A DNA stretch of 64,000 bases from Eutypella sp. D-1 (Eukaryota; Ascomycota; Sordariomycetes; Xylariales; Diatrypaceae). Shown here piece by piece: positions 23,552 to 36,813 of this stretch. Position 1 is the stretch's first letter, and every line of letters begins with the position of its first letter. Under the pieces are notes generated by a model. That model had not been told where the DNA came from, did not search any database, and worked only from the letters and a program-made list of their open reading frames with translations. The DNA is taken from the NCBI GenBank assembly GCA_023313575.1, contig JAJTTP010000015.1, positions 248,001 through 312,000 of the forward strand, given 5' to 3'. The position numbers were made by a program, and so were the translations under genes.

Positions 23552-26500
23552 ATCGGGTATCCATGGATGGAAACCAGATAATCTGCAACTCTGCAACTAG
23601 TATGGCCATAGTTGTTACGGGGGCCAGTTGATTCGACAACCCGAGAGGCAAAGCTTATCCATTATCCATCATCGCGTGTCTCGTCATGGCCCTTAACAAC
23701 AAACCCCAGATATTTTAGGTACTGATACGTCAAGGCCACTTCGGTTAGGCGCAAAGCTTGCGACCCTGCTGGCCTCCGATTGGGCGAAAATCCGAGCATT
23801 TGACAGCGATGTGATTTTCAACGTACATTATCATATAATAATAACAATTGTCGTGATACGGCCGGCCCAGAGTGAACAAGATGTCGGTCGCTATATACAT
23901 AGTATGGTACACGTAGGCCATCTAAACTCACCTGATCGTACATGACTTGGCAGCCTTTGCGTCAAGCTCAAACACTTGTGTCATCTATTTTCTGGTTAAG
24001 TCGAGGACGACTCCCCCGGCCTGGTCACTTACGCCGCCTCGCTACGCCTCCGCACGTACTGTATTGTACTGCGTTGTGATACATTTTATTTGTGATTAGA
24101 TTAGACCAGGTATTATCTACCCAGTAGCAGTCTACCAAGCCTACATAGAAATAGGTGCACAACCAAAACCCAGGCACAGCACTGGTGGGCTCTCGATGCG
24201 CACATATAAAAAGAATTATGTACCGTGCCGCCTATTGGTCGAAATCTTTCTAGCCGAGTTCGGTGGTGTTGCCTGCCACTTCACAATCTGGCTGCCGGTT
24301 TTGGTATCAACATGGGCATTTATAGGCATATGGTCTATATGGCCAGCAGCTAATGCAGTCACGTATCATCCATGATCCTGACCTGCCTACATAGAGGTTG
24401 TCTACATGGTCACGAACCTCAGCACACATTTATCGGAACAGGGTTTCCGCCCAAATGATACGATACCTGCGGTTGGGGGTTTTGTATCTGTTCTATTTCA
24501 AATTTTTTTTATAAAAAAAGATTTTGGTCGTCAAAGGCGAAAGGGTGAGAAAAAGAGGGCATGTTCTCCTATACACCGGCAGCTAACTAATTAGCTATGG
24601 TTGGCCGGTCTTTTATAACACCCCGAACACGGATGGCTCGTAATCGCCATAATCATGTGGTGACATATCACTGTATCATTTTTTCAATTTTTTTTTTTTC
24701 ATATCCCCCTCGCCCGAATAGGTTTGTCCAATGAGCGACGACCTACCACCGTCTACGTTTGCCCGAGTAATGCAGAGGAGGTTGAGTTCACCACGTCGCA
24801 CTTTGTGTAATGTGCAGTGAGGCGATTTTATGCGAGGAGGCATCAGCTTTTGCGCGCAGTCTTTGGCTCGCTCTGGTCATAGCAAGCAAGGTTCTTTTCT
24901 TTACCGAGTTGCCTCACCGTCATAATGTCGTGTCATCGCCAACCTTCCCGGTGTTTTCTCAACACGGAAGAGGGCCAGGCGATTGGGGGGGGGGGGGGAG
25001 GGACAAGGACAGCAGGTCTCGTTACGTGTTACTGCTTCGTATGGCATGAGCCCCTTCACATTGCCTACGAAGTCGGAAAAGGATAATGAATGGATTGGCA
25101 AACTATCGGCGTTTATTTACACCGAAAGCACGAAACATACGAAGCCCGTTGCGGGCTTGCAGATCATCACCGTTGCTCTCTTGCGCAAATGCCGGCATCC
25201 GACATCGAAAAAAAAAAGGAACATGTGGTTTCCCTTGCCAGCGATGTCAAACAAAACAACACACCGCAAATGGCGTGTCCTGTCTACCGCTGCGTATATG
25301 TATTCGGCAGGTATTTGTCACCTGGGAACGTACTGGCTTCGATGATCGTCAGCACAGCAGCAGCGAGGGAGGGCAGTGCAATAGATCAGGAGATACGAGG
25401 TTTGCAATTTTGCCGGTCAAAGCTACCAGCCATTCTCATCTTTTCTCTTGGCGGCCTATCTCCGGGTAGGTAGGTGATTAGAGTACGAAGACATGTGATT
25501 CTACTCGAATAGACGGATCAGCATATTAACGCGATCAAGACCTAATGATCGTTATTACTTTGTAATGCTGGGAAAAGGAGACAGGAAAAAAACCAGTGAT
25601 GTTTCACACCCACGAAGAGAGTCCTTTGTTATTACTGAGCTCCAAGTTACATTGGCTGCTACATTACAATATGCACACTGATTGGTGACGTTGGAAAGTA
25701 CTTCATCGAGTACATGCAGATACATGCCTAACTTAGGTATCGGTACTTCCGGCCTCCTTGCGGAAAAGCACTAGTTATTTAGTGCAAGAGTTTAAGCGCC
25801 ATTGCCGACTGCGACTATGAGAAAAAAATTACGTTTGCTTAGCCATGAGCTATACTAATAATGCCTTGGTATACTATAGGATGATATGAGGCAGCAATCT
25901 TCGAGAGAGGCACGATGTACAAGGGCCTGAAGAGAAGAGGCAAGCAAAGCAAATTATTGCATGTAGGGCCTCAGGTACCTAGGTAGCTAGCTAATTGTTT
26001 TTAACTTCCGTATGTTTGTAATAGCGTTACACTAGGGAAGTAATTGAGTAAGCAAGCAGTGAAAAAAAGAAAAGAAAAATAGAAACAATCATATGACATC
26101 CTGCACTCAGATTGGTCCGGGTTTAAGAACACCATTCATACTGATGATGAAATACCTGCCTTGTCCTTCTGCCTATTCGCACGTTACTACTGATCCAGCG
26201 AGTCAAGCAAAGAGCGAAAAAAGAACTAACTACCGAAACTCCTCCCAAACAAAGCTACCCCTATGCTCGGATCCCTGAAACTGACGTGAGGTACCCCGGA
26301 CAGCATGACCGTAGATATCGATCTCTACGGTCTATACACACACTACTTGGCAACTTGTAAGAAAGGATCACGAACCCAATACCAAAACGGTAGAGACGCC
26401 GTCGTGGCAGGCCAAACCCACCCTTTCTTAATTTCTTTCGAGCACCCCAACTCCTGATGGGAATAGTAAGGGGACAATGAGAAGGGCCGTACGTGGGGGT

Positions 26501-29500
26501 TGATTACGTGAAATTTTGGCTTTAGATTTGAGACTTGCGAACATGGACCTCGCTTTATCCTTCATCCCGTTTAATGAAAGCAGGCATTCCCATGCAGCCG
26601 GGGAAAAGTCGGGGTTAATAATGGTCACGCGTATGCCTTTACCGCTGCTACGCAATTTGGGGGCTGCCGTCGTACCGTGTAAGAATATCGAGAACAAAAC
26701 ACCGTATTCCTGGGTTGATCGACGAAGAGGTTCACGATATGTTGAACTGTTACCTAGGCAGCTATATGGTGGTGTACTTCGTATATAGCATCCATCAGGA
26801 AACCCACAAACATCCGCGGGCCCATCCATCAACGTGGGTTCCGTGCAGTATACAACAAAGACGATATGTAGGTACATATCCATATGTCGCATGGGAGTGG
26901 ACACGTCGGATCTGACCTTTCTGACCTTCGTCTCCTTACTAGATACTACGTAGATGCCGGCCGAGTTAGTGCCCGCGAAACCATGAGATGCCCACCCTGC
27001 CACCCTTCCTGGCCCATTCCTATCGATCAGACAAGCTAAAAGGGGAAAAAAAGAGGATAGCATTTCTGCATTTTTGCTTTTTCTCATGTAGGGGTCCGCC
27101 CTGTGCAACGATGCTAGGCTCTTCTTGTGCATCGACCTCTCCTTCTCCTCCAACCCTCCTTGCCTCCATTCCTTCTACAGTCCTTCTATAGATGGGTCCG
27201 GTTCCCCTAGGTCCCCTTTTTTATCCCCTCCATCGAAGGAACCCACATTCAGCCTCTTCGTCCCCTCTGAGAGCCTCATCTGGAGCCACCAAAGACAACC
27301 TTGAGGCTTATTCGAAGTAGCGGCAGAGTGGAGCGCGCCTCCACTTCCCACGTGCCTTTGCCCGCCAGGCTTTGAGTCTAAATATCAATTCCATGAACGA
27401 CAACGGCGAAAAGAGAAAGCAAAGGCGTACATGCAATACATGCAACAATCACACATTCGGACAACGGGAAATCATATACGTACCCTTACCTTTCTTCGCA
27501 GGACTCTCGAATTGATTGATTGATTAGCAATCTCGGACTCAGGAAACCAACGCCCATACTATTGAGACCCTAACTGGTAACTACGCACGTATAGGGTATT
27601 ACTAGGCCCGTGTGAGACTCCGAGCCGCTTGCCAAACAGAGTAATTGTCTTTCTTTCGTCGGCTGGCATATTGGTACATGCCAACCACGATTCGTAGGGT
27701 GACAGGGATTCAGCTCACCACCTAAAGACACGGTTGTACATGTATAGCCGGGGAAGGCGCACGCACAACTCGATTGACCACATAAGCGATTCTTACGCAC
27801 ATACGAGTATTCACACATACACACACACAGAACCCTTACTTGTTCGCAAAACCCAAGCCGTTGTCTGTCTCGTCGATCGAATGATTCGTCATTGCGCGAG
27901 TGGCTGTCTGGTTGTAAACGGTCTTACTGCCCCCCTCCTTGCCACTTGTCCCCCCTACGAGTTGTCTCCAGCCTCCTTGATACGATGCGTCCAGAATCAA
28001 GACGGCATTCCCTGGAGGTTAATAACGAAATTATTACGCGATAGCTCCCGTGTTCGCATCGTCTAAAACTTCTTTATGTGTACTTACCTAGGTACGTGTA
28101 GTATAGGTAGGTTAAAACCTTTCTGTTGAAGTAGTCCTATGTACAAGGGGTACGAAAGGTAAAGCAAGCACATATCGTGTTAGGAGGTATGTACATTTTG
28201 CGCTGGCCCAATTGGCTGGCTGCCTTTAGCCCCGTTTTTAAGAAGGCGACCGGTACCTATGTACCTGCAAATGCGATATCCCTGTCTCCACCCGGGGCTT
28301 TTAGCGGTGGATCCTTACGCTCCACACAGTCGTCCCAGATACTTGGCAGTGGCCCGGTGGCTTTTTCTCGTCCCACCCAAATCTCAGTTGACAGAAGATT
28401 CAGGGACTCTTGTTCAGATCAAATACCCACTTCGCCCACTTTAGTTCCTTTCGGGATGTTTTGCAGACCAGGTATTCAGTTTCCACTCCCGACGACCATC
28501 CATTGATTATATTTCCATCTGGACGTCTCGGATGAGCTGTGATAGAAACTTTGAGGCCATCGACCTGGCCGGCGCGTATAAGCGAGTCTTATCCTAAACT
28601 AGTCAGGTCTCCTAGATAATGTTTGTCCGTTATATCACATGGAATCGCCGATGCACCCCCGGGATACACTTCCTCCGTTAAGGAATTACTAATTTTGGCG
28701 AGCGGTCGGCATCGTCCAATTATAACGTCATTGCCGAGCCGTCATTATCATTCCCCTTCCGGACTAATGCAACCCACTATCCAACTAGCTGACAATGTAC
28801 CCATGTATGTACTTCTTAACGTGAACCTTTTGCCAGTTGCGGGCGGTCAGAGAGGTACATGCATACACACTCTTAATAACCTACTATAACGAAGTACTAT
28901 AGGCAGCAATCTGAGCATGGGTTTGTCTGGTTGTCTGGTTGTCTCAACCGCCGAACTTAGACCGAGATAGGTACCTTCAACCTTCCAAGATGGTACATCC
29001 TTGTAAGATGGAAGTAAGACCCTACGTACATATAAGTACTACAGTAGTCAATCTGTACACCTGATCTTGACGTAGGAACGCACCTTAATATCCGTACTCC
29101 AGGGCTGGGTTATCTTATCGCAATGATTAGTGTTTGGTAACACAGCTTGATTTCTTCGAAAACTGATTCGTTACCACTTCCTGTCGGCCTGGGTTACAGG
29201 GCGTGCATCTTGTTAGAATGAGAAGGACGAAATTTTTCCTTCTGATGCAACGAGGGCGGCCTGGCCTGGCAGCCCGGCCGGCTGGTGTAATGCCTACCCG
29301 CGGAATAAGCGACATCCAATCAAGTGAGGCGGTGAACACCTGGCAGTGTTCGCGCCAGCGGAAAGGCAGGGTACTCGCCCGAGAAGTACCGCGCTTGTCT
29401 TCACACGTTGGCACAGTACATGTAGACCAGGTACATAACATATAAAATGTCGTAAGCCGTGGGTGATGCGAGAGACTTCCTGGACCATGTGTGTACTTCC

Positions 29501-32500
29501 ATCCAGGCGGCCAGACCGAGGATATATCACATACTTTCGTACTGCATCCGTGTCTCAAGCCTGCCGAATTCATATAGCTGTGAAATAACACATAAGTAGG
29601 TAACGTAATGCCCAGAAGCATGTAATTAACTGAGCCTTGGAAATGATAATGACAATAAAACACCAAGCATACTTTTTTTCAGCCACCTGATATCCGCTCA
29701 GGACCTTTAAGGTTGGGGGCCGGGGGCTTCGTCCAATTACCAGCTGATGTTTCGCGCGCAAATGATTGGATAGAAGCTGCCTTAGCTCCAAAATGACCCG
29801 GCCCGGTATTGCCGGATGCGGTAATTCCGTTTAGGATATCGGTGGCTGGTGACCACTAACCTTGCCCGACTATAAAAAGTATAACACGTTAGTTAGTACA
29901 CACCTGGGCAGTCCCTCTAGTATAATGCTAGTTACGATGTTAGCTTCATAAGTAGGTCGACATGGAGGTACTCTGTCCGTATGAGAGAATGTATGAAATT
30001 TCCTACATATGAAACAACGGTTCTATCGTGAGCAAAAAATGCTGATTATCTCCGTAGATACCATATGCCCGTGTGTTATTGCCGGGACCTGTGCAAATCC
30101 CGTTAAGGATTTCTACATAGGCACAACGACTACCTGGATAGTTAATTACTATTCAAGGTATAGAATCTGCAGAGGCCTTGCCCTCTTGCCCTGCTAGCCT
30201 AGGACTTAGCACAAGCTATTGCTATAAGACCTTGTAAGATAGCCTTAAGAGTGGACTTTACTGTTTACTAAACGCTTACATAGTATAACATCTGTGAAGT
30301 GCGTTCGGGCACACAACGGCTATAGTACATGCAAATCAGCCAACTCCTACGTAGCATCAGAATACAGAGCATTGTGAGGGCACCGGGCCTTGATACCGCG
30401 CAACGTCGTACTCCTAGTTCATCAGGCGGAAAACCCGGTGTTCCAACCTGATGCATTCCGTATAGGTGCTGTTTTCAATACATTAAACCACGTTATACGC
30501 AGTAACGATCAACATATTCAAGAACGGCATGAGGAATGACCCAAGTAACGGACGATGTCCTCCAGTACGAACGAGTACTCGAAACATACTAGGTTACCAC
30601 CTGCGTGTTATCGACCTTATCGACCCTCTCCCCCTCCGTGGGCCGGTGCTGGCATACATAGCACACGCATGCGAAAGCACAAGCCTACCGCGGTCCTAGT
30701 TGGCGAGGTCTGTGTCACGATCAACACCAATGCCGCATCGTCGGGCTCGATTGCCTAAAAACCTAACCAGCCTGATAATAGGGGAGGGGAAAGGCTCCGC
30801 GGCTTTCGTTGCAAAACACGTACCATATTACCTACCGTTCCCAGTCTTGCCAAGAACCAAGCGGTGCCGACAATGTAACTAGGTGCTGGCATCGAAGGGG
30901 AGAAAAAAAATCTACTTGCTACTAACAGACCGCTTTCCGGAGACGAGACCGAAAGGCCATAATTATATTGGTAGGAAACACTACGTAGTTACATACGTCT
31001 GTGACTTTGTATTCGTCATGTATCGTGCTAATACAAGTCGTACATACCTTGGTAGGTAGTCAAAGTAGTATTCAATTTTTTTTTCTCAAGCTTGGAGAGA
31101 AATGAAGCTAGTTATCCAAGGAGATTTTTATTACTACTACCCAGCAGAGACCCTTGACTTTGCATCAAGAATACGTCACAGGGCTTTAGAGCCGAACGCT
31201 TGCCGCCCATGCGTTGTTAGCCCGTCAACCCGTTCCGCACTCTGGAAGCGATAAGTAGATATCAGTGCTGAGTAATTCCGAAAAGGCAGCCTTCCAAAAG
31301 ACGGGGCTCACTCGATGTACGTTCATTAGACGCGTCTATTTTTGTTTGTATCCATTAAACAAGGCTACGCATCTCGGGGGTTGTTTGCGATTGTTTGCGA
31401 GGCTAGCCTAGCAGGTAGCTGCTAGCCGGATATCTTCCAACAGCCTTCACCCTGGTGCCGTGATCACTTCGAGAGTCGAGCTCGGTGAGCAGTCACAAGA
31501 ATGAACCAGCCCGTTGAAGATCCTCCCGACCCTAACTATGTACATATGCACCAGCGTTATCCGAGCCACTCTATCTTCCCGGTGCTGTGACTTGTCACGA
31601 GAAGCTGTGACAGAAATTCTACCTGGTTACAGAAACTTCCCACAGGGGCAAGGCGTCGTCGGCGCAATCTGCCGACGACAATTGCCAGCAAACATGCATA
31701 ATCACTGTGTGTAGGGTAGGCAAAAAAAGCTTGGGTGACTTGGAATGGGGGCGACATGAACTAGTCCTTGTATAGAGTAACAGAGCACATGACTCGGCAC
31801 GCTCCGTCTTCCCTTCGTGGGCTCTTATTAGGACATGATACGTATGAACGCATGTACGGATATGTACTGTAAATGCAGGCTGCGGCCCACAGACACCCTA
31901 CGGGCGGGCTGGGCGGAGTTCAACAAGTCGATAGGCTCGCTGTCAACCTACAATCTCACGGTGTGATGTAACCTCTCCAGGGCTCTTCGGAGCACTACCG
32001 GACAGCTTGACAGTAGTAGGAGGGGTGAAGAGATCACAACCCTTGACAGAGCACGCCCAGAAGCATTACATGCCATAATTAACCCCTTCTTGCCCTTCTT
32101 TCTCCATCATAGGCAGGAGGAAACGCGATGGTTGACAGCAGCACCCCATTTCTCCGTCGCTCTCCGCATACATACTACATAAAAACACCAACTTAGAGCT
32201 CCGTATCTGGACATCCGCCGGGAACATGTTTACCTATCTACCACCAGAATTACCGTATCAGGAATGACATGTGCCAACTGTTTCACTGTTTCACGCGTTG
32301 CTCCCTTCAGTCAATATGAAGTATCGGTGACTAATGAGGCAGGAATACAACCACATAGACGACGATGCAAGGCTGTCCAACCCCTGGGGGTTTATCCGTT
32401 ACGTAGTGGTTTAACTAGAATATCTTGTGTGTGTGTGTGTACATGCGTTATGTATGTCTATGTATGCTGTCTATCTCTGGTTTTTTCCTGCTCTGTCTCC

Positions 32501-34263
32501 GAGATCGTGATAGTAGAGGTGGTGGTGGTAGTAGTAGTAGGTAATAATTGTATCGTATCATGCCCGCCTGGTCTATTACGTCCTAGAGCGTTTTCCCTTG
32601 GCGCGCTATTGGACGTCTCGCAGATCACCATTATGCAGCTGCTGGCGCAAATCCAAAAATCGGTCCTTCGTGACTCGCGAGCTATCGTGGCATTCCTTCT
32701 ACGGGATCGGGGATTGGGGGGAGGAGAGCCCTATGCAGAGAAAAAGTCTAGCACACCCAAAAAATGCCCGCTCCCCTCCTCCTTGCTAGTCGCCCGTCTG
32801 CGTGCCCCCCCGCCTCCCTCCTCTCATCATGCCTCGGTAGCGTTCGGCCAGCAACTACTAGCGCCCGATCCTTTGAAATTCATGCGGCGGCTACGATAGG
32901 TACATAGACGAGCGGGGAGGGGGGGGCTTACATACATAGTACAGAGAATAGAAGCACAGGACAACAACAACACGCTGGCCGCCGCCGATCCTCTTCTAGT
33001 CGCTTCCTGGGTCGCAGGGGGGTAAGGGGGTCGAAGCAGAAATGCATTATGCAGCTAAATAACAAGTGAACCTGGACGGGTTCGAGGACATTCACGCTGC
33101 TGCGCTGCGCCGTGCGTGCTCGGAAAACCTCAAACTACCCTTCCCCTTTTCATTCCGCAATGTACTAAAGTCTAGGTACGGATAGGAATGTATAACCGGA
33201 CTAAAGAGCCATATCGCGACACTTCTCGGCTTCTCTCTCTCTCTACCCCCTCCCCCTTGCCAACAGTAACTTTTAGTCACTGCCTGCCAGCTAGATTGGA
33301 AGAATCTTTCATGGCAACAACAACTAGTTTACGTACGTGAATACATACCATGTTAGATAGTCCCAAATCGCCTTGCCCCGAGACCGCCAACAAGTGAAGT
33401 ACCCAGTTAGTTGCCTAGAACTCTAGTTGATTAGGGGGAAATCATAGCATCATCAACTGGCCTCCTAATTTTAGCCCGCCCGCCTAGCTACGTAGCTGGC
33501 TCACTAATGACCTAGGTAAGGGGTACATGAGCTTCATTAGTTTCCCCCTCAATAGATGTATTGTATGTATCTATCGTGATGTGATGTGTTGTGATTTTTT
33601 TTTTTAATTCCTGGACCGAGAGCCAAGGCAGGGACCGAAAATCTTTCAGGAGTCACGAGCTACGTGGGCGTCGCCGGCTCGGTCTTTTTGCGAGAAGATC
33701 TCCCTTTCTCTATCTAGTTAACTATCTCTTGACTTGCCCTCTCAGCCAGCCGCTTTCCTCAAGCTTTGAAGATAGCTCGGACCAGTCAGCCCCCTCGGGG
33801 AGAAGGAAGCAAGACAGGGCCAGGGGGTGTGCCCTTGACCCCCTCTGTTCAGTCAAGACAGAGAGACTGAGATGAGGGGTCCGTCGAGGATATGCGGTGG
33901 ACGACGTATAGTGATGATGTGTTCAAATTAATTTAGATTACTTTGCGCGTGTCGATGCGGTTGAGCTAACCCGGGCCTGATCGTAGCAGCGCTGTGTGTT
34001 CTAATACTATGCGCACGGATATATAGGGGGTTCGAGCCTGAGATGAAGTTATTCTAGTAGCAATATTCCACGTATGTGACGGTGACATAGCTTTCTCCGG
34101 CTTCTGTTCATCGACGACATGTCGTTAGGAATTGAGTTTCCGGCTGCTGCTGCATACGTAGGAATTGAGTTTACGCCCCTTACGGGTTCGCACGTGTAAT
34201 TATCACATGGTTCCATCCTACATGCGCGTATGCAAGGGGCGCGCGGTTGTCGTTCATCTCTCC

Positions 34264-34395
34264 ATGTGCTGTGATGCTCGATGAAACTCTGCTGATGTTT
34301 GCGATACATGTACTGTGATGCTCAATAGAACTCTGCTGATGTTTGCGATACATGCGCTGTGATGTCCGATGGAACTCTGCTGATATTCGCGATAG
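34264..34395. repeat. 44-bp minisatellite, three tandem copies
   Basis: Copies at 34264-34307, 34308-34351 and 34352-34395, all exactly 44 bp with no gaps. Copies 1 and 2 differ at about three positions; copy 3 is more diverged. Each contains GAACTCTGCTGAT or a close variant. The opposite strand reads open across the array. Confidence 0.95.
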
Positions 34396-35331
34396 ACTTC
34401 GCGAATGCCTCTTCCCGCAACGGGTACCTGACATGTGTCGTATGTGAGAGAGTAGAGTGTGCGTGTGCATATTATATGAGCGTGGAACCCTTGAGACGAA
34501 AAAAAAAAAGAGTTAGCTCGGGCGATTCTGGGGATGGGAAAAAGAGCCTCCTCCTTCTCTCCACTTGACGGCACGGGTGAATATGGAGTTCCCGCCGACG
34601 TGCCCATCTACGGAAAGCTTGTTGAAAAAGATGGTGGTAGTACTATGTAGCGGTTTTTGCGCCGCTGCCCGCATCCGCATCTAGTAGTAGTGGTGACATG
34701 GTTGCTCCTCTTTGTTTTTTCTTTTCCCCCATTTCGACGGAGACCGGAATGGGATGGGGGGGAGAATATCCACCGCGATGCCCACTCTCGAGATCTTGGG
34801 GTGTCCCCTAAGGAGAAAGCGGGTTCCTCGAGACAGACCGAGTGTGCGGCGTAGATTGGGTTCTTTTTTTTTTTTTGTTGGAGAAAGGGTGCTATCGCGG
34901 GTCCTTTAGAGCAGGATCCACCACTGCTAGAACAGATCTCGAAGACCTTGGAGGGCTCTTAGTATTTTTGTCCCCGTCTGCCCCAGTCAGTTGCCGGTGA
35001 AACCTCCACGTCTCTGGGCAAAGGAATAAACATATACGTGACTGCGGTCGTTGTCTACAACCGAAATACGCCCTTCCCCATAAGCCATGTTTACACGGTC
35101 TTTTTTTTGTTTTTTGGCGCTCCGTAGACTGGTGTACGCGAACCCCGTCGACGACCTCGTCCATGGTCGAAGTTTGAAGTTTGCCGTCTCCCGGTGCTAA
35201 GACTCGCCCTTATCCGGCGTTGGCAGGGGCTGCGCGGCCTTTGCCGGGACTAAATGCTGTGCTTCTCCCTCGCCGCCGACAACTTGTCGAACTAGTCGTC
35301 CTCAGGTAGTTTTTCTGCCTTCGTTTTTACG

Positions 35332-35553
35332 ATGTTTCCTGCGGTGCGACATCTGGGCCTCCAGATTGATGCGGAAGTGAGGGCGAAAAAAACCAGCGCG
35401 ATTCATGCAGCCAACATCTACGATGATGACACTTTTCGATAGAATGCCTAGATCACTACAAGATTCGAGTTATTGGACCGGCTTGAGCAGTATCTGGTGA
35501 AGGGAATTCAAGAACTTCAGAAAGCAGAGCGAAGAAGCAAGCACAAAACTTAA
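35332..35553 (+). pseudogene. Coding-like relic interrupted by two in-frame TAG codons
   Basis: From ATG 35332 one frame runs 73 codons to TAA 35551-35553, broken only by TAG at 35440-35442 and TAG at 35449-35451, two codons apart. The reading looks like real protein before (QIDAEVRAKKTSAIHAANIY) and after (RFELLDRLEQYLVKGIQELQ) the stops, with a charged amphipathic-helical end. TAG from CAG needs one C-to-T change each, the type of damage expected from repeat-induced point mutation. I do not recognise the family. An intron spanning the stops is possible but I see no good GT..AG pair. Confidence 0.3.
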
Positions 35554-36813
35554 TCTCACCTCACGGGAAGGCTACCTGTCTGATGACCAACACCCACACA
35601 ATGGACCCTGCCATTCTTGTTCCGTCGCGTGTCATCGGGTCGCATTGGATTCGGATACACAAAGAGACATGTTATAACGAACAAATTTGTTTGTTGCTAA
35701 ACTTATAGGAGAACGAAAACGATTCTTTGATCGAATAGCCAGACCCTCCTACGCACGATACGGACCCCCGAGACTACAGACTGTCCTTGATCGTTCCCAC
35801 GCACCAAGCACAACATGCGCTGCCCGTGCCTACTCGATCTCCTTATATACATGCTCGGATACTCGTCACATCGAGACCGGACGCTACAAAAATACAAGTG
35901 ACTCCTGTGAGACCATAGGAGTCGCCGAGCGATTTCGCTTCTTTGAACCATGTGTTGCCCTTTAGGGTCCCAGGCGGCGATGGGGTCTTTCGGTAGGCCG
36001 TCGTTTGGAGGTAGTGTCTATTCGACAAATCCGGAACCATCGGAATAGGAGTAGTAGAGCCTGGGTTTGTCTCTTTCATTTGTCGAATCTTTACACATAA
36101 GTCAAAGAAGCGCGAGACTCAGCGCTTGAACGATCAACCGACCTCGTGGGATTCGGGGAAGCAGTAGGTAGGCACTATGCGCAGTGCTAGCTCTAGAGCG
36201 GCACTTCACATTCCATGGCTCAATACGACAAGACATAGAACCCACGATCATATATACATGTTTTGAAAACGGCATAATGCTCTCTGTCTCAGGGAAACGG
36301 TGAATGATACGTAGTTCTCTGATGATATACTTACTCTCTGCGTTCTCTACGACCCCATCGTCGGCATCCGCATATGGGCTACGACCAGCGACCACTACAT
36401 CTGCGGTAGGGTCAAGTTGACGCTACAAATTCGTAGTTCTAGTGTATACTAGCCATTTCAAGTAGATCATCATTCAAAGCAAGAGGAATACTATATTCCC
36501 GACGTATTCTATTCATCGGCATCAGAGATGTTGTTGACAATGTGAGCTTACATAATCTAATGTGGCTGACACCAGCTAACAGCCACAAATAAGTCCCAGA
36601 TAACTGTGGTAGCCCCGCCACGCTTCGATACCCCCCAATCAACAGCAGAGGGAAGTACCTACGTACCCAATTAGCTAGCACCAACTAAAATTTCAGTTGG
36701 CCTGCGACTTTGCGAATTGCGATTTCGCGATATCTTGTGCAAATATATTCCAAACATCGACAAAAATCCTGCATACCTAACGGAATAGCACCAGAGCTGC
36801 CAATTCCCAGCAA

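Larger units (their letters stand above)
20025..36813. other. 16.8-kb gene desert
   Basis: No intact gene can be supported between the zinc-finger start and MRPL4. From about 20.45 to 21.75 kb the minus strand is pyrimidine-rich, consistent with a long promoter or leader of the zinc-finger gene. Farther right, composition is mixed, with many AGGTA/TACCT words and scattered minisatellites. The longest ORFs (26428-27153 minus, 241 codons from a TTG, first ATG near 27132; 25090-25473 plus, 127 codons from ATG) lack the C/G-ending codon bias of the real genes and match no family I know. A coding-like relic with two stops is at 35332-35553. I found no transposon terminal repeats, reverse transcriptase or transposase. 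Confidence 0.6.

Noticed and set aside
29127..29666. 179-codon minus-strand ORF in the gene desert
   Set aside because: No codon bias, no domain, and other frames overlap it; consistent with chance.
32264..32899. 211-codon ORF in the gene desert
   Set aside because: Much of it is (GT)n and (GTA)n microsatellite translation (Val/Cys runs) and it has no domain or codon bias.
34025..34045. GGTTCGAGCC B-box-like string
   Set aside because: Flanking bases do not form a T-stem; no A-box at a suitable distance.
34264..34395. Regularly repeated units considered as a CRISPR array
   Set aside because: Head-to-tail minisatellite without unique spacers, in a eukaryotic genome.
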